Of a DNA stretch of 60,714 bases, positions 9,901-18,943 are shown piece after piece. A program made the translations under genes and the position numbers. Below the pieces are notes generated by a model. The model was given only the letters and a program-made list of their open reading frames with translations, was not told the origin of the DNA and searched no databases. Position 1 is the first letter of the stretch. Each line of letters begins with the position of its first letter. Source of the stretch: RGIG6353 sp045660745 (GTDB taxonomy: Bacteria > Bacillota > Clostridia > Oscillospirales > SIG627); NCBI GenBank assembly GCA_045660745.1, contig JAZREJ010000030.1:1-60714 (forward strand), in the 5' to 3' direction.

Positions 9901-11404
9901 TGTTCCCAAGCTTGGTTCAGACCTCTTCTATCACATCGCTGACCTCACCGCAAAGGCTTACAACGAGGGTCACTTCTCCATGCTCTACATCGACGCTATC
10001 GACGGTCTTTCCCGTCATATGCCCGAGGGAGAAGAGGTATGGTACTACTTCCATATGTTCCTCCACAGAATCGTTTCCCAGTGCGAAAAGGATCCTCAGG
10101 TAGAGACCTCAGCAGGCGCTCCCTCCGAGTGGAACGTTCGCGGACGTCAGGGTGCGTGGGACTACGCTAACTACTCCATCAAGAAGTTTACTGCTAACCA
10201 CGTTGCGGCTAACAAGTCCTCCATGACCACCAACATGAAGACCACCCTCGGTTGGTTCAACTTCTTCACTGACGGAAGCACAACTCTCGGTCTTAAGAAC
10301 ACCATGCAGAAGACAATGTTCCGCGATGACCTCGACTTCGTTGGTATGAATGCTATACTCTACGACATGTCCATGGTTTATAACCCCTTCAGCGTATCAT
10401 CCATCAATGACAATCCCTTCCATAAGGCAAACATTCTCTACTACTACAACAACTATTCGAAGCTCCGCAAGGACAGATACTTCTCTGATGAGGTTATCAA
10501 AAAGGTCGAGGCGATCGGTGGTGAGTGGAGAGTAATTGAAAAGGACGGCAAGTACGTATTTGAGCAGAGAAGCTACGACTACCAGAACTTCGGTAATGCG
10601 GTAGGCGTTGCAGATACTCTCAACGGAAACAACCCCTTCTCGACACAGGCTCCCTTCATCCGAGTTGAGTCACGTTACTCGACTCTCGGCGGTGCTCCTT
10701 ACACCATGATCTCATTTGACGAAACAAAGGCAGTAGGAACAGCTAACGTTGTTAAGACCTTCACGGCTGTCAACATGACAACCCGCGGTATGGTAGCAAC
10801 AGTAAGAATTAAGGGTACAGGTGCTGACGGAGACGCTATGCTTCTCTCGTTTGCATACGGTGCTAACGGCGAGTCCGACGGACGTCGCGACCACTTCATC
10901 GACCTCAACTACGAGGGATGGCGTGAGTTCGTGCTTCTCGACTTTGATAACGCTGATTATGACACAACCAAGTATCCCTTCTCCGGCATCGGTGTAACAG
11001 GCTCATCCTATAACACCTACCGTTTCACTCCTGCCGCAACAGCTATCAACCGCTTCACCATCCGTACGGTTGGTAATACTGCAGGCAACGCAATGATAGA
11101 TGACATCATCCTCCAGCCTCACTCTGATGCACCCGTCAAGAATCCCACGGTTAAGGTCGGAAATCAGTCCATTACCTTTAACTGTGAGATAAGCGGAGGC
11201 AACTACATCGAGTATTATCCCGAGACAGGCAAGGCAGTACTTTATGACAATACTGCTCAGACCACCAAGGAAGTACCCGTCACAGGCTCCATCTCAATTC
11301 CTTCGGGTAGCTACACTGCAACCTACTCGGCAGAAGCACAGACACAGGCACCCGTTCGTGCACGTCTCGTATTCGGCTTCTCCGGTCAGGTAATAGGTAA
11401 CTGA
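6971..11404 (+). CDS. Secreted SLH protein with pseudo-phosphoesterase and glycosidase-like domains (paralogue 1)
   Basis: 1477 residues. A signal peptide (about 1-24, ending AVAA) is followed at 28-340 by a domain with the layout of secreted calcineurin-like phosphoesterases but without their metal ligands: LGS for LGD, GLYDY for GNHDY, TNSF for THSY, ISAN for SGH. Three SLH repeats (about 373-535; NMTRAEACTIFARLL, PITRAEFVELAN, TITRAEVVTVINR) should anchor it to the cell wall. Residues 565-750 are beta-sandwich-like. A TIM-barrel-like region (about 790-1150) has LHTYAYYI and MLYIDAIDGL, the latter with candidate acidic catalytic residues, interrupted at about 895-970 by a small beta insert (TRGCLGTEPARHAAG). 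A jelly-roll-like region (about 1230-1390) may bind carbohydrate. I infer a wall-bound glycan-degrading or glycan-binding protein; the family is not assigned. The next gene is a full-length paralogue. Confidence 0.85.
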   Translation: MKKVLTLLLIIVSLMALSLTAVAANDDYVGEKEFTVASFNGVRTFLNNGADHTKFEDAAYWLIEQKAAYNLKYVSILGSITGWPSYRYASVGGDDAKLVDLSLNDETWNKQHSRFAEALVGFKDVELPFGIAPGLYDYIPDGRRRDNLLAKYIPADSYMYESYTCEYLDEVNSYYVVENNGTKYMIFSLELWPRAGTLEWFIETVRANPDKYVIVFTNSFVDATGKMYTMWDWASGFKAEGTTSLKGYNLTNIDKARDGEGIWNYAFKQFDNILAVISANIKDAGGILTNKAVRDNGVETALIGANADNGRHSKAPSVLLTKFSPDNKTITVAWSGYPEGVDESTVKTITLNKIGELKEPTKNDSLPLIPVQYNGANKSYILGYEGNTFRPNANMTRAEACTIFARLLLGTQTIPDGYTTRFTDVKKGDWFYNAVAFLDETGYFFRNKNTTYKPNEPITRAEFVELANFTSSLTGNKGATFTDVPQDHFYYDSIVAAAKSGLVNGYEDNTFRPDNTITRAEVVTVINRLLGLKTSERTVDTTKLENEFVDIGTHWAKLNILMASNSNVHGAYYYNASLDGVKENSSSFIFENKHFAITVDKKTGKVTHIKNIETGEEKNIMGAASNPCFIYLTSMKGAAVLPTKLEKDGNRIKVTFRDKTVAYMIVDIHDDFMTFEIDSELPKTIKSVTFANVVISSSAAPGYHLNAIGMSAWTNPVNKGYRSVATSSIAHAYTIYDAGVMGAKLGITFSKNEDAIPFLQQITDNIDRSVGLASKAGGAYAQVYEGNHGDYAFCTNLDPENIDTTIALLKEMDVDQYDIHQSTGNTFSQGDFVFAHTESGTATEYYEKYGKKFEEAGIDTILHTYAYYIAPGSKNLLNDPKWHKDLELMPDVYTLSKDLSKTNRNIKTVEDASAIDLNAAFFRKTSKYVLIDEEIIMVKSASKAGLIDVTRGCLGTEPARHAAGTKIYHLSGYFSMLVPKLGSDLFYHIADLTAKAYNEGHFSMLYIDAIDGLSRHMPEGEEVWYYFHMFLHRIVSQCEKDPQVETSAGAPSEWNVRGRQGAWDYANYSIKKFTANHVAANKSSMTTNMKTTLGWFNFFTDGSTTLGLKNTMQKTMFRDDLDFVGMNAILYDMSMVYNPFSVSSINDNPFHKANILYYYNNYSKLRKDRYFSDEVIKKVEAIGGEWRVIEKDGKYVFEQRSYDYQNFGNAVGVADTLNGNNPFSTQAPFIRVESRYSTLGGAPYTMISFDETKAVGTANVVKTFTAVNMTTRGMVATVRIKGTGADGDAMLLSFAYGANGESDGRRDHFIDLNYEGWREFVLLDFDNADYDTTKYPFSGIGVTGSSYNTYRFTPAATAINRFTIRTVGNTAGNAMIDDIILQPHSDAPVKNPTVKVGNQSITFNCEISGGNYIEYYPETGKAVLYDNTAQTTKEVPVTGSISIPSGSYTATYSAEAQTQAPVRARLVFGFSGQVIGN

Positions 11405-11421
11405 TTTTAATTAAAATTAAC

Positions 11422-11457
11422 AATAACACTCCGACTCTCGTCGGAGTGTTATTTTTA
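11422..11457 (+). terminator. Terminator between the SLH paralogues
   Basis: 13-bp perfect stem (11422-11434 with 11441-11453), 6-base loop, then a T run. It separates the two paralogues into single-gene transcripts. The rest of 11458-11690 is AT-rich with no gene visible. Confidence 0.9.
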
Positions 11458-11690
11458 TAAATTAGCTGTGGCACAAACCCTTTTTCTCATAATATCCCTC
11501 TCACAAAAACAAATATTTTAATACAAAGAACAAACAAAATGACAACTCAAGATTCAAAAAATCATGTATACTAAAAGCAACTGAATTTATGATATCAAAA
11601 CATTTACACATATTTCGTCAAACCAATATGTGTAAAATGATCTTTAATGTACAATAAGTAAACATTTAGCAAAAATGTGGGATATTTACA

Positions 11691-11719
11691 TTGACAAGAA
11701 TTTAAAAAACAGGTAAACT
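11691..11719 (+). promoter_or_regulatory. Promoter of the second SLH exoprotein gene
   Basis: TTGACA (11691-11696), 17-base spacer, TAAACT (11714-11719), then AAAGGAG before the ATG at 11754. Confidence 0.75.
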
Positions 11720-11753
11720 GTAATTAACACAAAGCAAAAAAAGGAGAAAAGCC

Positions 11754-14700
11754 ATGAAAAACCTTTTAAGCCTCGTTTTACTCGTGCTTGCCCTCTTGCT
11801 TCTCTCGGTAAGCGTTGTCGCGGAAGATTTTGTCGAAGACAAGGAATTTACCGTTGCAAGCTATCAGGGTGTCAACGCCTTCGTGGGCGCGGGTAAAAAC
11901 ATCGAACAGCTTGAGGATTCCACCTATTGGGTGCTTGACTCAAGAGAAACCTTAAACATCAAATACGTTGCCTTTGTCGGACGTATTGCAGACGTACCAC
12001 CTTACACCTTCTATTCGTCTGAGGTCAACAAGGATGCGAACGTTCTCGAGGCGCTCTGTCTTGCGCACCAGCCATGGCACGATCAGTATGCTGCGTTTGC
12101 ACAGGCGGTAAAGCCTCTCACAAGCGATGAAATGCCCGTTGGTGTCAGCTTCTCCTTCCATGATTATCTTCCGAACGGTCAGAGGAGAACAAACCTCGTA
12201 GATACCTATTACCCAACAAGTGCCTATATGCTGGAGGATACCTACGAGTGTGACTATTATGACGATCACAACAGTTATACGGTAGTTGAAAACAACGGCA
12301 CAAAGTTCATGGTATTCTCTCTTGAGCTTTGGCCAAGAAAGGCAGTGCTTGACTGGTTTATCAGCACGGTTCAGGCAAACCTTGATAAATACGTTATAGT
12401 TTACACAAACTCCTTCTCCGATACAGCAGGCGAAATGTATACCATGTGGGATTGGGCAGGTGGCTTCAAATATGAAGGTACTACAAACCTCAAAAACTAC
12501 AACCTTGCCAACTCCGGAACACCGCGTGACGGTAAGGGCATTTGGGACTATGCCATGGCTCAGTTTGACAATATACTTGCGGTCATTTCAGCTTATGCCG
12601 ATTCCTCCGATATCGTAACAGGCAAGGCGGTAAATGAGCGCGGTGTTGAGACAGCGCTTGTCAGTGCAAATTCCGACAAAGGAGCAAATGCAGGCGGCCC
12701 CACACTCCTTATCACAAAATTTTCCGAGGACCTCAAGGAGGTAACCTTTGCTTGGGCGACCGCGTTCAAGGGTGTTGACGAGTCAAGTGCAAAAACAGTA
12801 AAGCTTAACAAAATAGGCACTCTCCAAGAAAAAGATTCTTCCGACTACCTTCCCAAGATTGCTCTTCAGTACAACGGTGCGAATAAGGCGTACATACTCG
12901 GTTACGAGGGCAACACCTTCCGCCCCAATGCTAATATGACAAGAGCTGAGGCTTGCACTATTTTTGCCCGTCTGCTCCTCGGTGTTCAGACCATTCCCGA
13001 CGGATATACAACACGCTTTGAGGACGTTAAGAAGGGCGACTGGTTCTACAATGCAGTAGCTTATCTTGATGAATCGGGCTTCTTCTACCGTAACGAAAGC
13101 ACCACCTACAAGCCCAATGAGCCTATAACAAGGGCTGAATTCGTTGAGCTTGCAAATCTCGCGTCCACTCTTGCCGCATCAAGCACTGTTTCCTTCACCG
13201 ACGTGCCTGAGGACCATTTCTACTATGAATCCATCATGGCAGCAGCGGCATCGGGCCTTGTAAACGGATATGAGGACGCAACCTTCCGCCCCGACAAGAC
13301 AATCACCCGTGCAGAGGTTGTAACCGTCATCAACAGACTTCTCGGTCTTAACGTGTCCGAAAGAACCATTGATGAGACAAGGCTTGAAAATGAATTCGTT
13401 GACATCTCCGACCACTGGGGAAGACTCAACGTGCTTATGGCTTCAAACTCCAACGTTCACGGTGCATATTACTATGACGTTTCTCTTGACGGAATTACCG
13501 AAAGCACTACCGATATCACTATTGCAAACAAGCATTTTTCCTTCACCATAGACAAAAAGAACGGTAAGGTTACAGATATTGTAAATCTTGCAACTAAAAC
13601 CTCTGTTATAGGGACTCCAACTACCCCGCAATTTATTTACCTCGTGAACGAAAAGGACGTCAATATCCTTCCGACAAAGCTTGAGCTTGAAGGAAACAGA
13701 ATCAAGGTAACCTTTAAAGACAAAAACGTTGTTTATCTTCTCATAGACGTATCTGACAACTTCGTTACCGTTGAGATAGACTCAGCTCTTCCAAAGAGCA
13801 TCAAGAGAGTAACATTTGCAAATCTTACAGCATCCTCTACCATCGTAGGAGAAGGATATCTCCTTAACAGCATGGGAATGAGTGCATGGACAAAGGTTGA
13901 CAAATTTGGCTACTCAACAAGCTCAGCCTCATCTATAGGCCATTCGTATACTATTTATGACAAGGGCACTATGGGAGCCAAGATGGGCATTGTCTTCTCA
14001 AAAAAAGAGGACGCGATCCCATTCCTCAAGAAGCTTACCGATACCATTGATACAAAATACGGTCTTGCATCCAAGGCGGGCGGCGCTTATGCTCGCGATT
14101 GGGAAACAAACTTCGGAGATTACATAATCTGTACAACCGTAAATCCCGAAACCCTTGACAAAACCATTAGCCTTGCAAAAGAGCTGGGTGTTGACCAGTT
14201 TGACATTCATCAGGGCGCGAACACTTTCATTCAGGGCGACTTCACGTTTGCCTTCACCGAAACAGGTACAGCTACCGAATTCTATGAAAAGTTCGGCAAA
14301 AAGTTTGAAGAAGCAGGAATAGTCACAGGTCTTCATACCTATGCTTACTACATTTCGCCAAGCGCCAAGAAGCTTCTTTCAAACTCCTATTGGCACGATC
14401 AGCTCAGAATAATTCCCAAAGATACCCTTACCCTTTCAAAGGACCTTACCGCAACTAACCGCAACGTCAAGACAGTTGAGAATGCGACCAATATCAAATT
14501 TGAGGGAACATTCTTCTCAAAGAACAGTAAATACGTTCGTATTGACAACGAGATAATTGCTGTAGGAAAGACGATCGTCTCCGGTCTTACAGGCTGTACG
14601 AGAGGTGCCTGCGGTACAACCGCCACCACTCACAAGGCAGGAGCAAAGGTATATCATCTTGAAGGCTACTTCGGTATGCTCGTTCCCGAGCTTGGCAGTG

Positions 14701-16181
14701 AGCTTTTCTACCATATTGCAGACCTTACCGCCGCGGCATACAATGAGGGCGGATTTAACATGATATATCTTGATGCTATTGACGGAATTCAGCAGCATAC
14801 TCCCGCAGGACACGAGTCTTGGTATTATCACTCCATGTTTGTTCAGAGAATTCTTTCTCAGTGTGAACGCACCCCCGTTATCGAGACCTCCAACAACTCG
14901 GTACGTGACTGGAACTTCAGAGGACGCTGCGGTGCATGGGACTACAGCAACTATGCCTTCAAGAAGCATATACAGATACACGCAACCTCCAACACTCAGT
15001 GGGTAAATGCAAATCAGTCATCCACTCTCGGATGGTTCAACTTCTTCCCCGACCTCTCCCCCGCACTCGGACTCAAGAACACCTTCCAGAAAACACTTTT
15101 CCATGACGACATTGACTTCCTCGGACTCCAGGCGTATTACTACAACTCGTCAATGGTTTATGACTCCTTCAGCTATACGACCGTTTCCGAAAACCCCTAC
15201 TACAAGGCTAATATTCTCTACTACAATGAATATTACTCCAAGCTTCGCAAGGCTCATTACTTCTCAGACGAGGTAATCGAGAAGGTCAAGAAGATTGGCG
15301 GCGAATGGCGAGTTATCGAAAAGGACGGCAAATACGTATTTGAGCAAAGAGCTTACAACGGAACAAACTTCGGTAACGCTATCGGCATTGAGGACAGCTT
15401 AAAGGGTGAAAATCCCTTCAAGAAGCAGACTCCGTACATCAGAGTCGAATCGCGTTATTCAACACTTCTGAATAATGCATACCGCCTCCTCGAATTTGAT
15501 GAGACAAAGGCTGTAGGCGCTGAAAACGTTGTAAAGACCTTCACAGCGATAAATCTCAACACCACAGGCTCGGTGATCACCGTAAAGGTAAAGGGCACAG
15601 GTAAGGACGGAGATGCAATGCTTCTCTCACTTTCCCACGGCTCCAATGATTCCAACGGACGTCGCGACCACTTCATTGACTTAAACTTTGAGGGATGGCG
15701 CGAGTTCATACTCCTTGACTCCGACAATGCGGAATATGACGTTAGCAAGTACAAGTTCAAGGGTATCACAACAGATGGTGCGGCATACGTTACCTACCGT
15801 TACGTGCCCACAATGACAGCTATCAACCGTCTCACCATCCGCACCTGCGGTGCAACAGGTAAGAATGCGATGATAGATGACGTTATTCTCCAGCCTCACT
15901 CGGAAGCCCCCATCAAGAATCCCACAGTCACTGTCGGAAACGACTCCATCACTTTCATGTGTGAGATGAAGGGTGGCGAATATCTTGAATATTTACCCGA
16001 AACAGGAAAGGCAATTCTCTATCACAGCGCTACCCAGACAACTGAAGAGGTATCCTTCAAGGGAAGCATCACGGTTGATAAGGGAAGCTATGAAGCCCTC
16101 TTCTTCGCAGAAGCACAGACCCTCGCACCAATTCGTGTACGTCTCGTCTTCGGCTTCTCGGGACAGCAGATTGGAAATTAA
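11754..16181 (+). CDS. Secreted SLH protein with pseudo-phosphoesterase and glycosidase-like domains (paralogue 2)
   Basis: 1475 residues, collinear with the preceding gene along its whole length. Signal peptide (about 1-23), degenerate phosphoesterase domain (VGR for LGD, FSFHDYLPNG for the GNHD loop, YTNSF for THSY, ISAY for SGH), three SLH repeats (about 375-535), beta-sandwich region, TIM-barrel-like region with FDIHQGANTF, LHTYAYYI and MIYLDAIDGI, the same beta insert (TRGACGTTATTHKAG), and a C-terminal jelly-roll-like region. Both copies lack the metal ligands, so the loss predates the duplication. The most conserved stretch is the first SLH repeat, where 44 bases are identical. Function is inferred as wall-anchored carbohydrate processing; it has its own promoter and terminator. 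Confidence 0.85.
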   Translation: MKNLLSLVLLVLALLLLSVSVVAEDFVEDKEFTVASYQGVNAFVGAGKNIEQLEDSTYWVLDSRETLNIKYVAFVGRIADVPPYTFYSSEVNKDANVLEALCLAHQPWHDQYAAFAQAVKPLTSDEMPVGVSFSFHDYLPNGQRRTNLVDTYYPTSAYMLEDTYECDYYDDHNSYTVVENNGTKFMVFSLELWPRKAVLDWFISTVQANLDKYVIVYTNSFSDTAGEMYTMWDWAGGFKYEGTTNLKNYNLANSGTPRDGKGIWDYAMAQFDNILAVISAYADSSDIVTGKAVNERGVETALVSANSDKGANAGGPTLLITKFSEDLKEVTFAWATAFKGVDESSAKTVKLNKIGTLQEKDSSDYLPKIALQYNGANKAYILGYEGNTFRPNANMTRAEACTIFARLLLGVQTIPDGYTTRFEDVKKGDWFYNAVAYLDESGFFYRNESTTYKPNEPITRAEFVELANLASTLAASSTVSFTDVPEDHFYYESIMAAAASGLVNGYEDATFRPDKTITRAEVVTVINRLLGLNVSERTIDETRLENEFVDISDHWGRLNVLMASNSNVHGAYYYDVSLDGITESTTDITIANKHFSFTIDKKNGKVTDIVNLATKTSVIGTPTTPQFIYLVNEKDVNILPTKLELEGNRIKVTFKDKNVVYLLIDVSDNFVTVEIDSALPKSIKRVTFANLTASSTIVGEGYLLNSMGMSAWTKVDKFGYSTSSASSIGHSYTIYDKGTMGAKMGIVFSKKEDAIPFLKKLTDTIDTKYGLASKAGGAYARDWETNFGDYIICTTVNPETLDKTISLAKELGVDQFDIHQGANTFIQGDFTFAFTETGTATEFYEKFGKKFEEAGIVTGLHTYAYYISPSAKKLLSNSYWHDQLRIIPKDTLTLSKDLTATNRNVKTVENATNIKFEGTFFSKNSKYVRIDNEIIAVGKTIVSGLTGCTRGACGTTATTHKAGAKVYHLEGYFGMLVPELGSELFYHIADLTAAAYNEGGFNMIYLDAIDGIQQHTPAGHESWYYHSMFVQRILSQCERTPVIETSNNSVRDWNFRGRCGAWDYSNYAFKKHIQIHATSNTQWVNANQSSTLGWFNFFPDLSPALGLKNTFQKTLFHDDIDFLGLQAYYYNSSMVYDSFSYTTVSENPYYKANILYYNEYYSKLRKAHYFSDEVIEKVKKIGGEWRVIEKDGKYVFEQRAYNGTNFGNAIGIEDSLKGENPFKKQTPYIRVESRYSTLLNNAYRLLEFDETKAVGAENVVKTFTAINLNTTGSVITVKVKGTGKDGDAMLLSLSHGSNDSNGRRDHFIDLNFEGWREFILLDSDNAEYDVSKYKFKGITTDGAAYVTYRYVPTMTAINRLTIRTCGATGKNAMIDDVILQPHSEAPIKNPTVTVGNDSITFMCEMKGGEYLEYLPETGKAILYHSATQTTEEVSFKGSITVDKGSYEALFFAEAQTLAPIRVRLVFGFSGQQIGN

Positions 16182-16256
16182 ATTACAATGTGACTCCATC
16201 CCCGCAAATCAAATTATTTACAAAAAATGTTGTGCCCCAAATTGTACGGACAGCAC

Positions 16257-16297
16257 AAAAAAAGACCTCCCATGGTAGTACCATAGGAGGTCTTTTT
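16257..16297. terminator. Bidirectional terminator
   Basis: Stem of A7-GACCTCC and ATGG with its complement ending in T6, one mismatch, 5-base loop. It can serve the SLH gene (+) and the facing XRE regulator (-). Confidence 0.85.
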
Positions 16298-16337
16298 TGT
16301 CATTGTCCATTTTTAACGGTTCGGTTCAAAAGTCTCT

Positions 16338-16565
16338 TTAGTCTTTAAATTCAAATAATTTTTTAAGAGGTATCTTAAGCGCTTCTGCAATATCAATAAG
16401 TGTGTCAAGTGTACAGGAGCATGCGGCGGTTTCAATCTTCTGCATATAGGTTCTGCTAATGTCACATTTCTCCGCAAGCTGCATTTGTGTCATGCCTTGC
16501 TCTTTACGGTAATGCAAAATATTCAACCCGATCGCCAACCACGTATCAAAGTTCTTTCCCTTCAT
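16338..16565 (-). CDS. XRE-family helix-turn-helix regulator
   Basis: A 75-residue single-domain DNA-binding protein of the Cro/C1 type: NILHYRKEQGMTQMQLAEKC, then DISRTYMQKIETA as recognition helix region, then LDTLIDIAEALKIPLKKLFE. RBS GAGAGGTG precedes the ATG, and a TATAAT box lies about 25 bases further upstream. It is divergent from a SLOG-family gene; the shared region carries two TTTGCATTTGA direct repeats that may be its operator (inference). Confidence 0.85.
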   Translation of the reverse strand: MKGKNFDTWLAIGLNILHYRKEQGMTQMQLAEKCDISRTYMQKIETAACSCTLDTLIDIAEALKIPLKKLFEFKD

Positions 16566-16648
16566 AAGCTTTCACCTCTCAAGGATATTATATCCAAAAA
16601 CAAACATGCTATCGACAAACAATATTTTCTTAAAAGAGAATAAATTGT

Positions 16649-16677
16649 TTGCATTTGAACTTTGTTCGTGATATAAT
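16649..16677 (+). promoter_or_regulatory. Promoter of the SLOG-family gene with overlapping direct repeat
   Basis: TTGCAT (16649-16654), 17-base spacer, TATAAT (16672-16677). TTTGCATTTGA occurs at 16648-16658 over the -35 box and again at 16690-16700, 42 bases apart, about four helical turns. Confidence 0.6.
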
Positions 16678-16743
16678 AGCAACAAATAATTTGCATTTGA
16701 TATGTTTTTGTTGACATATACTATATTAAAAGAGGTGCAGTCG

Positions 16744-17199
16744 ATGGAAAAGATTTGTTGCTTTGCGGGACACTCAAAGATTTTTGGCGAGGAAGAAGTA
16801 TATAAAAGACTGCTTGAAACCGTTGAAGGGCTGATAATAAACGAGGAGTACCGAGAGTTTTGGGTGGGAAATTACGGGGCGTTTGACAGGACTTCGGCAA
16901 GAGCCGTCAGGGAATTAAAGAAAAAATATCCCGAAATACATCTGACGCTGGTTATTCCATATCTTACCGCGGAAATAAACAAGTACAAGGAAGACTATTA
17001 TAAAAACTTTGACAGCATAATAGCTGCAACTATCCCCGAAAACACACCGCCCAAAGCGCGTATCATCAAGTGCAATCAGTTTATGGTAGAAAGAGCGGAG
17101 TGTCTTGTGTGCTTTATCGAGCATTCATGGGGAGGAGCGGCAAAAACACTCGAGTACGCCCAAAAGAAGGATTTAAAGATAATAAATTTTGCAGATTGA
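16744..17199 (+). CDS. SLOG-superfamily (DUF1273-like) protein
   Basis: 151 residues from the ATG at 16744, which has the RBS AGAGGTG; an in-frame upstream codon is less likely. The sequence begins CCFAGHSKIFGEEE and continues with FWVGNYGAFDRTSARAVREL, the Rossmann-like layout of the SLOG/DUF1273 nucleotide-binding group, and ends with a conserved SWGGAAKTLEYAQ segment. Members are linked to nucleotide or NAD-derived ligand sensing; the precise role here is unknown. It is divergent from an XRE regulator. Confidence 0.7.
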   Translation: MEKICCFAGHSKIFGEEEVYKRLLETVEGLIINEEYREFWVGNYGAFDRTSARAVRELKKKYPEIHLTLVIPYLTAEINKYKEDYYKNFDSIIAATIPENTPPKARIIKCNQFMVERAECLVCFIEHSWGGAAKTLEYAQKKDLKIINFAD

Positions 17200-17223
17200 C
17201 ATTTCGTGTTTTAAGAACGCCAC

Positions 17224-17252
17224 TTGAAAAAAGAAGGACAATATGGTATAAT
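17224..17252 (+). promoter_or_regulatory. Promoter of the zinc-ribbon membrane protein gene
   Basis: TTGAAA (17224-17229), 17-base spacer, TATAAT (17247-17252), followed by AAAGGAG before the ATG at 17284. Confidence 0.7.
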
Positions 17253-17283
17253 ATCCAAAAATAAATAAAAAGGAGATACAATA

Positions 17284-17871
17284 ATGTTCAATAACAAAAG
17301 CGGATTATTAAAAACATGGGCTGTTATATCGGGTATTCTTGGTAGTATATTAGCACTTATCTCCGGCATAGCACTTATATCGGTATCAGAATATTTGGAA
17401 TTTTTAGGAGTATTGGGCTTTGTTATTATACTTTTTGGCATTCTATCATCGTGGTTGACCGCTTTGATTTTATTTGGATTAGGTTGCTTGATGGATAATA
17501 CATATGCTATTTACAGTAAAGTAAATAAGAATACGTTTGATATAGAACGCTTATCTAATAGCGTACAAATTGTTTTGAATAGAGCAAAAGAGCCTAAGTC
17601 TGACAAAGAAGTATTACCCGGCGATAATTTTAATAAAGCAGAACCTAAACCTAACACCTCGGCAGATACTGTAGAAGTATTGACCGGCAATAATGGGAAA
17701 GTTGTTTGTCCAAAATGCAACTTTGAACAAGACGCCAATAGAAGCTGCTGTTGGCACTGCGGAGCTAAATTTGAGAAAAAAGATAAGCCTTCATCCACAC
17801 ATCGCTGGTTGTGTGGCAGCTGTGGAAAAATGAGAACTCAAACCCCTTGTGAGCACTGCGGTGTAAAATAA
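17284..17871 (+). CDS. Membrane protein with C-terminal zinc ribbons
   Basis: 195 residues. Two membrane helices at about 12-35 and 40-68 lead to a hydrophilic linker (about 80-135) and two Cys-rich ribbons: CPKC...CWHC (about 140-160) and CGSC...CEHC (about 178-194), each with four Cys typical of zinc-ribbon knuckles. The ribbons should face the cytoplasm. No enzymatic motif is visible and the function is unknown. It has its own promoter and ends just before the first spoVT fragment. Confidence 0.75.
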   Translation: MFNNKSGLLKTWAVISGILGSILALISGIALISVSEYLEFLGVLGFVIILFGILSSWLTALILFGLGCLMDNTYAIYSKVNKNTFDIERLSNSVQIVLNRAKEPKSDKEVLPGDNFNKAEPKPNTSADTVEVLTGNNGKVVCPKCNFEQDANRSCCWHCGAKFEKKDKPSSTHRWLCGSCGKMRTQTPCEHCGVK

Positions 17872-17901
17872 AATGTAAAGTATTATTCTCATTCGTTCAC
17901 A

Positions 17902-18071
17902 GATACGAGCATTGCAAGATTAATTGACGACCTTGGCGTGTTGTTATACCAAAAGAAATAAGACGAACTATGAGAATCCGCGAAGGAGACCCGCTGGATA
18001 ACTCATTGACACTTGAAGAAAAGTTTGCTGTTGCGATACATATTGTGGCAGAAAGAGCAAAAGCGAGGTGA
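17902..18071 (+). pseudogene. spoVT 5' fragment with shared tail, copy A (frameshifted)
   Basis: Translation in pieces gives ARLIDDLG, then after a one-base loss VIPKEIRRTMRIREGDPLDN, matching residues 7-35 of SpoVT. It is followed by SLTLEEKFAVAIHIVAERAKAR and a stop, the same tail seen in copies B and C. The start is eroded, so this copy is a remnant. It ends inside the palindrome at 18059-18087 and opens the xylose block. Confidence 0.7.
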
Positions 18072-18087
18072 ATTTCACCTCGCTTTT
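18059..18087. repeat. Palindrome of copy A
   Basis: A 29-base perfect palindrome around one central base, with arm AAAAGCGAGGTGAA. It carries the stop codon of copy A on the plus strand and of the AraC pseudogene on the minus strand, and probably acts as a shared terminator. Confidence 0.8.
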
Positions 18088-18916
18088 AAATTTCTCAGAT
18101 ATTGTGTAGGTGTGATTTTTAAATGGTCTTTGAAGCAGCGGTTTAAAGTTTCTAAGTGAAGCAAAACCGCTATTATAAGCACACTGTAATATTGTTTGTT
18201 CTGTGTTTTCCATAAGGTAGCAGGCATAACTAAGGCGATAGTGTGTTACGTAAGAGTTAAATGATATACCAACTATCTTTTTAAAGTGACGTGATAGATA
18301 CGAGTAATCGTATCCTGTTTTTTTTGAAAGACTTAACAAAGAGCAATCGCTACAAAAATTTTCTTCCACGAAAGCAAAGATCTTATATAGCAGTTTGTCG
18401 TGATCGGCCTTTTTTGTGGTGTATTCAACCTGCTTGTCAAATTGCCCACACAAAGAATATAAAACCCCTTTTTTATCGGCAGAAGATGAAGCGGGACTAA
18501 GATTTTCAAGGGCGTGAATTAATAAACATCTGGGCAAAACTTGTTGTTTTTTGGAATTTTGTCGATTAGCTTTATGATATACGCCTGTACAAGTCTGAGG
18601 AAAAAATACATAGAACGTGCTTGCTGTTTGTGGACTCCAACTCATATATTTGGTTTGGGAAGATAAGTAGAGCCTCGTTTTTCTCTAAAATAAATATCTT
18701 ACCATCTACCGTTATTTTCATTTGTCCCGAAAGGATAATTATAATTTCAAAACATTGATGTAAATGAGGCGGAAAACTGAAATTTTCGTTTTTTTCAATT
18801 TTCAAGTAATTCGGCGAACCCAAATGATTGTATTGATAAAACATAGTATTCTCTAAAAAGTCAAACATTGTCCATATATTGTACGACATATTGCTAGAAA
18901 AGTCAAATTTATTCAT
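18075..18916 (-). pseudogene. AraC-family regulator, frameshifted
   Basis: The N-terminal cupin part (MNKFDFSSNM to about LCIFSSDL; HLHQCFEIIIILSG) is intact, then the frame changes near 18590 and probably again within about 60 bases. The HTH part (LLSLSKKTGYDYSYLSRHFK) is readable, and a single extra A in the AACTTTAAACC run near 18150 breaks the last helix; with it removed the protein ends RCFKDHLKITPTQYLRNLKAR at the palindrome. It is divergent from the xylB remnant, the usual position of a pentose-locus activator. Sequencing errors are possible, but the neighbouring xylB is also damaged. Confidence 0.8.
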
Positions 18917-18943
18917 CTATAATAAAAATCAAAGGGTGGTTTT

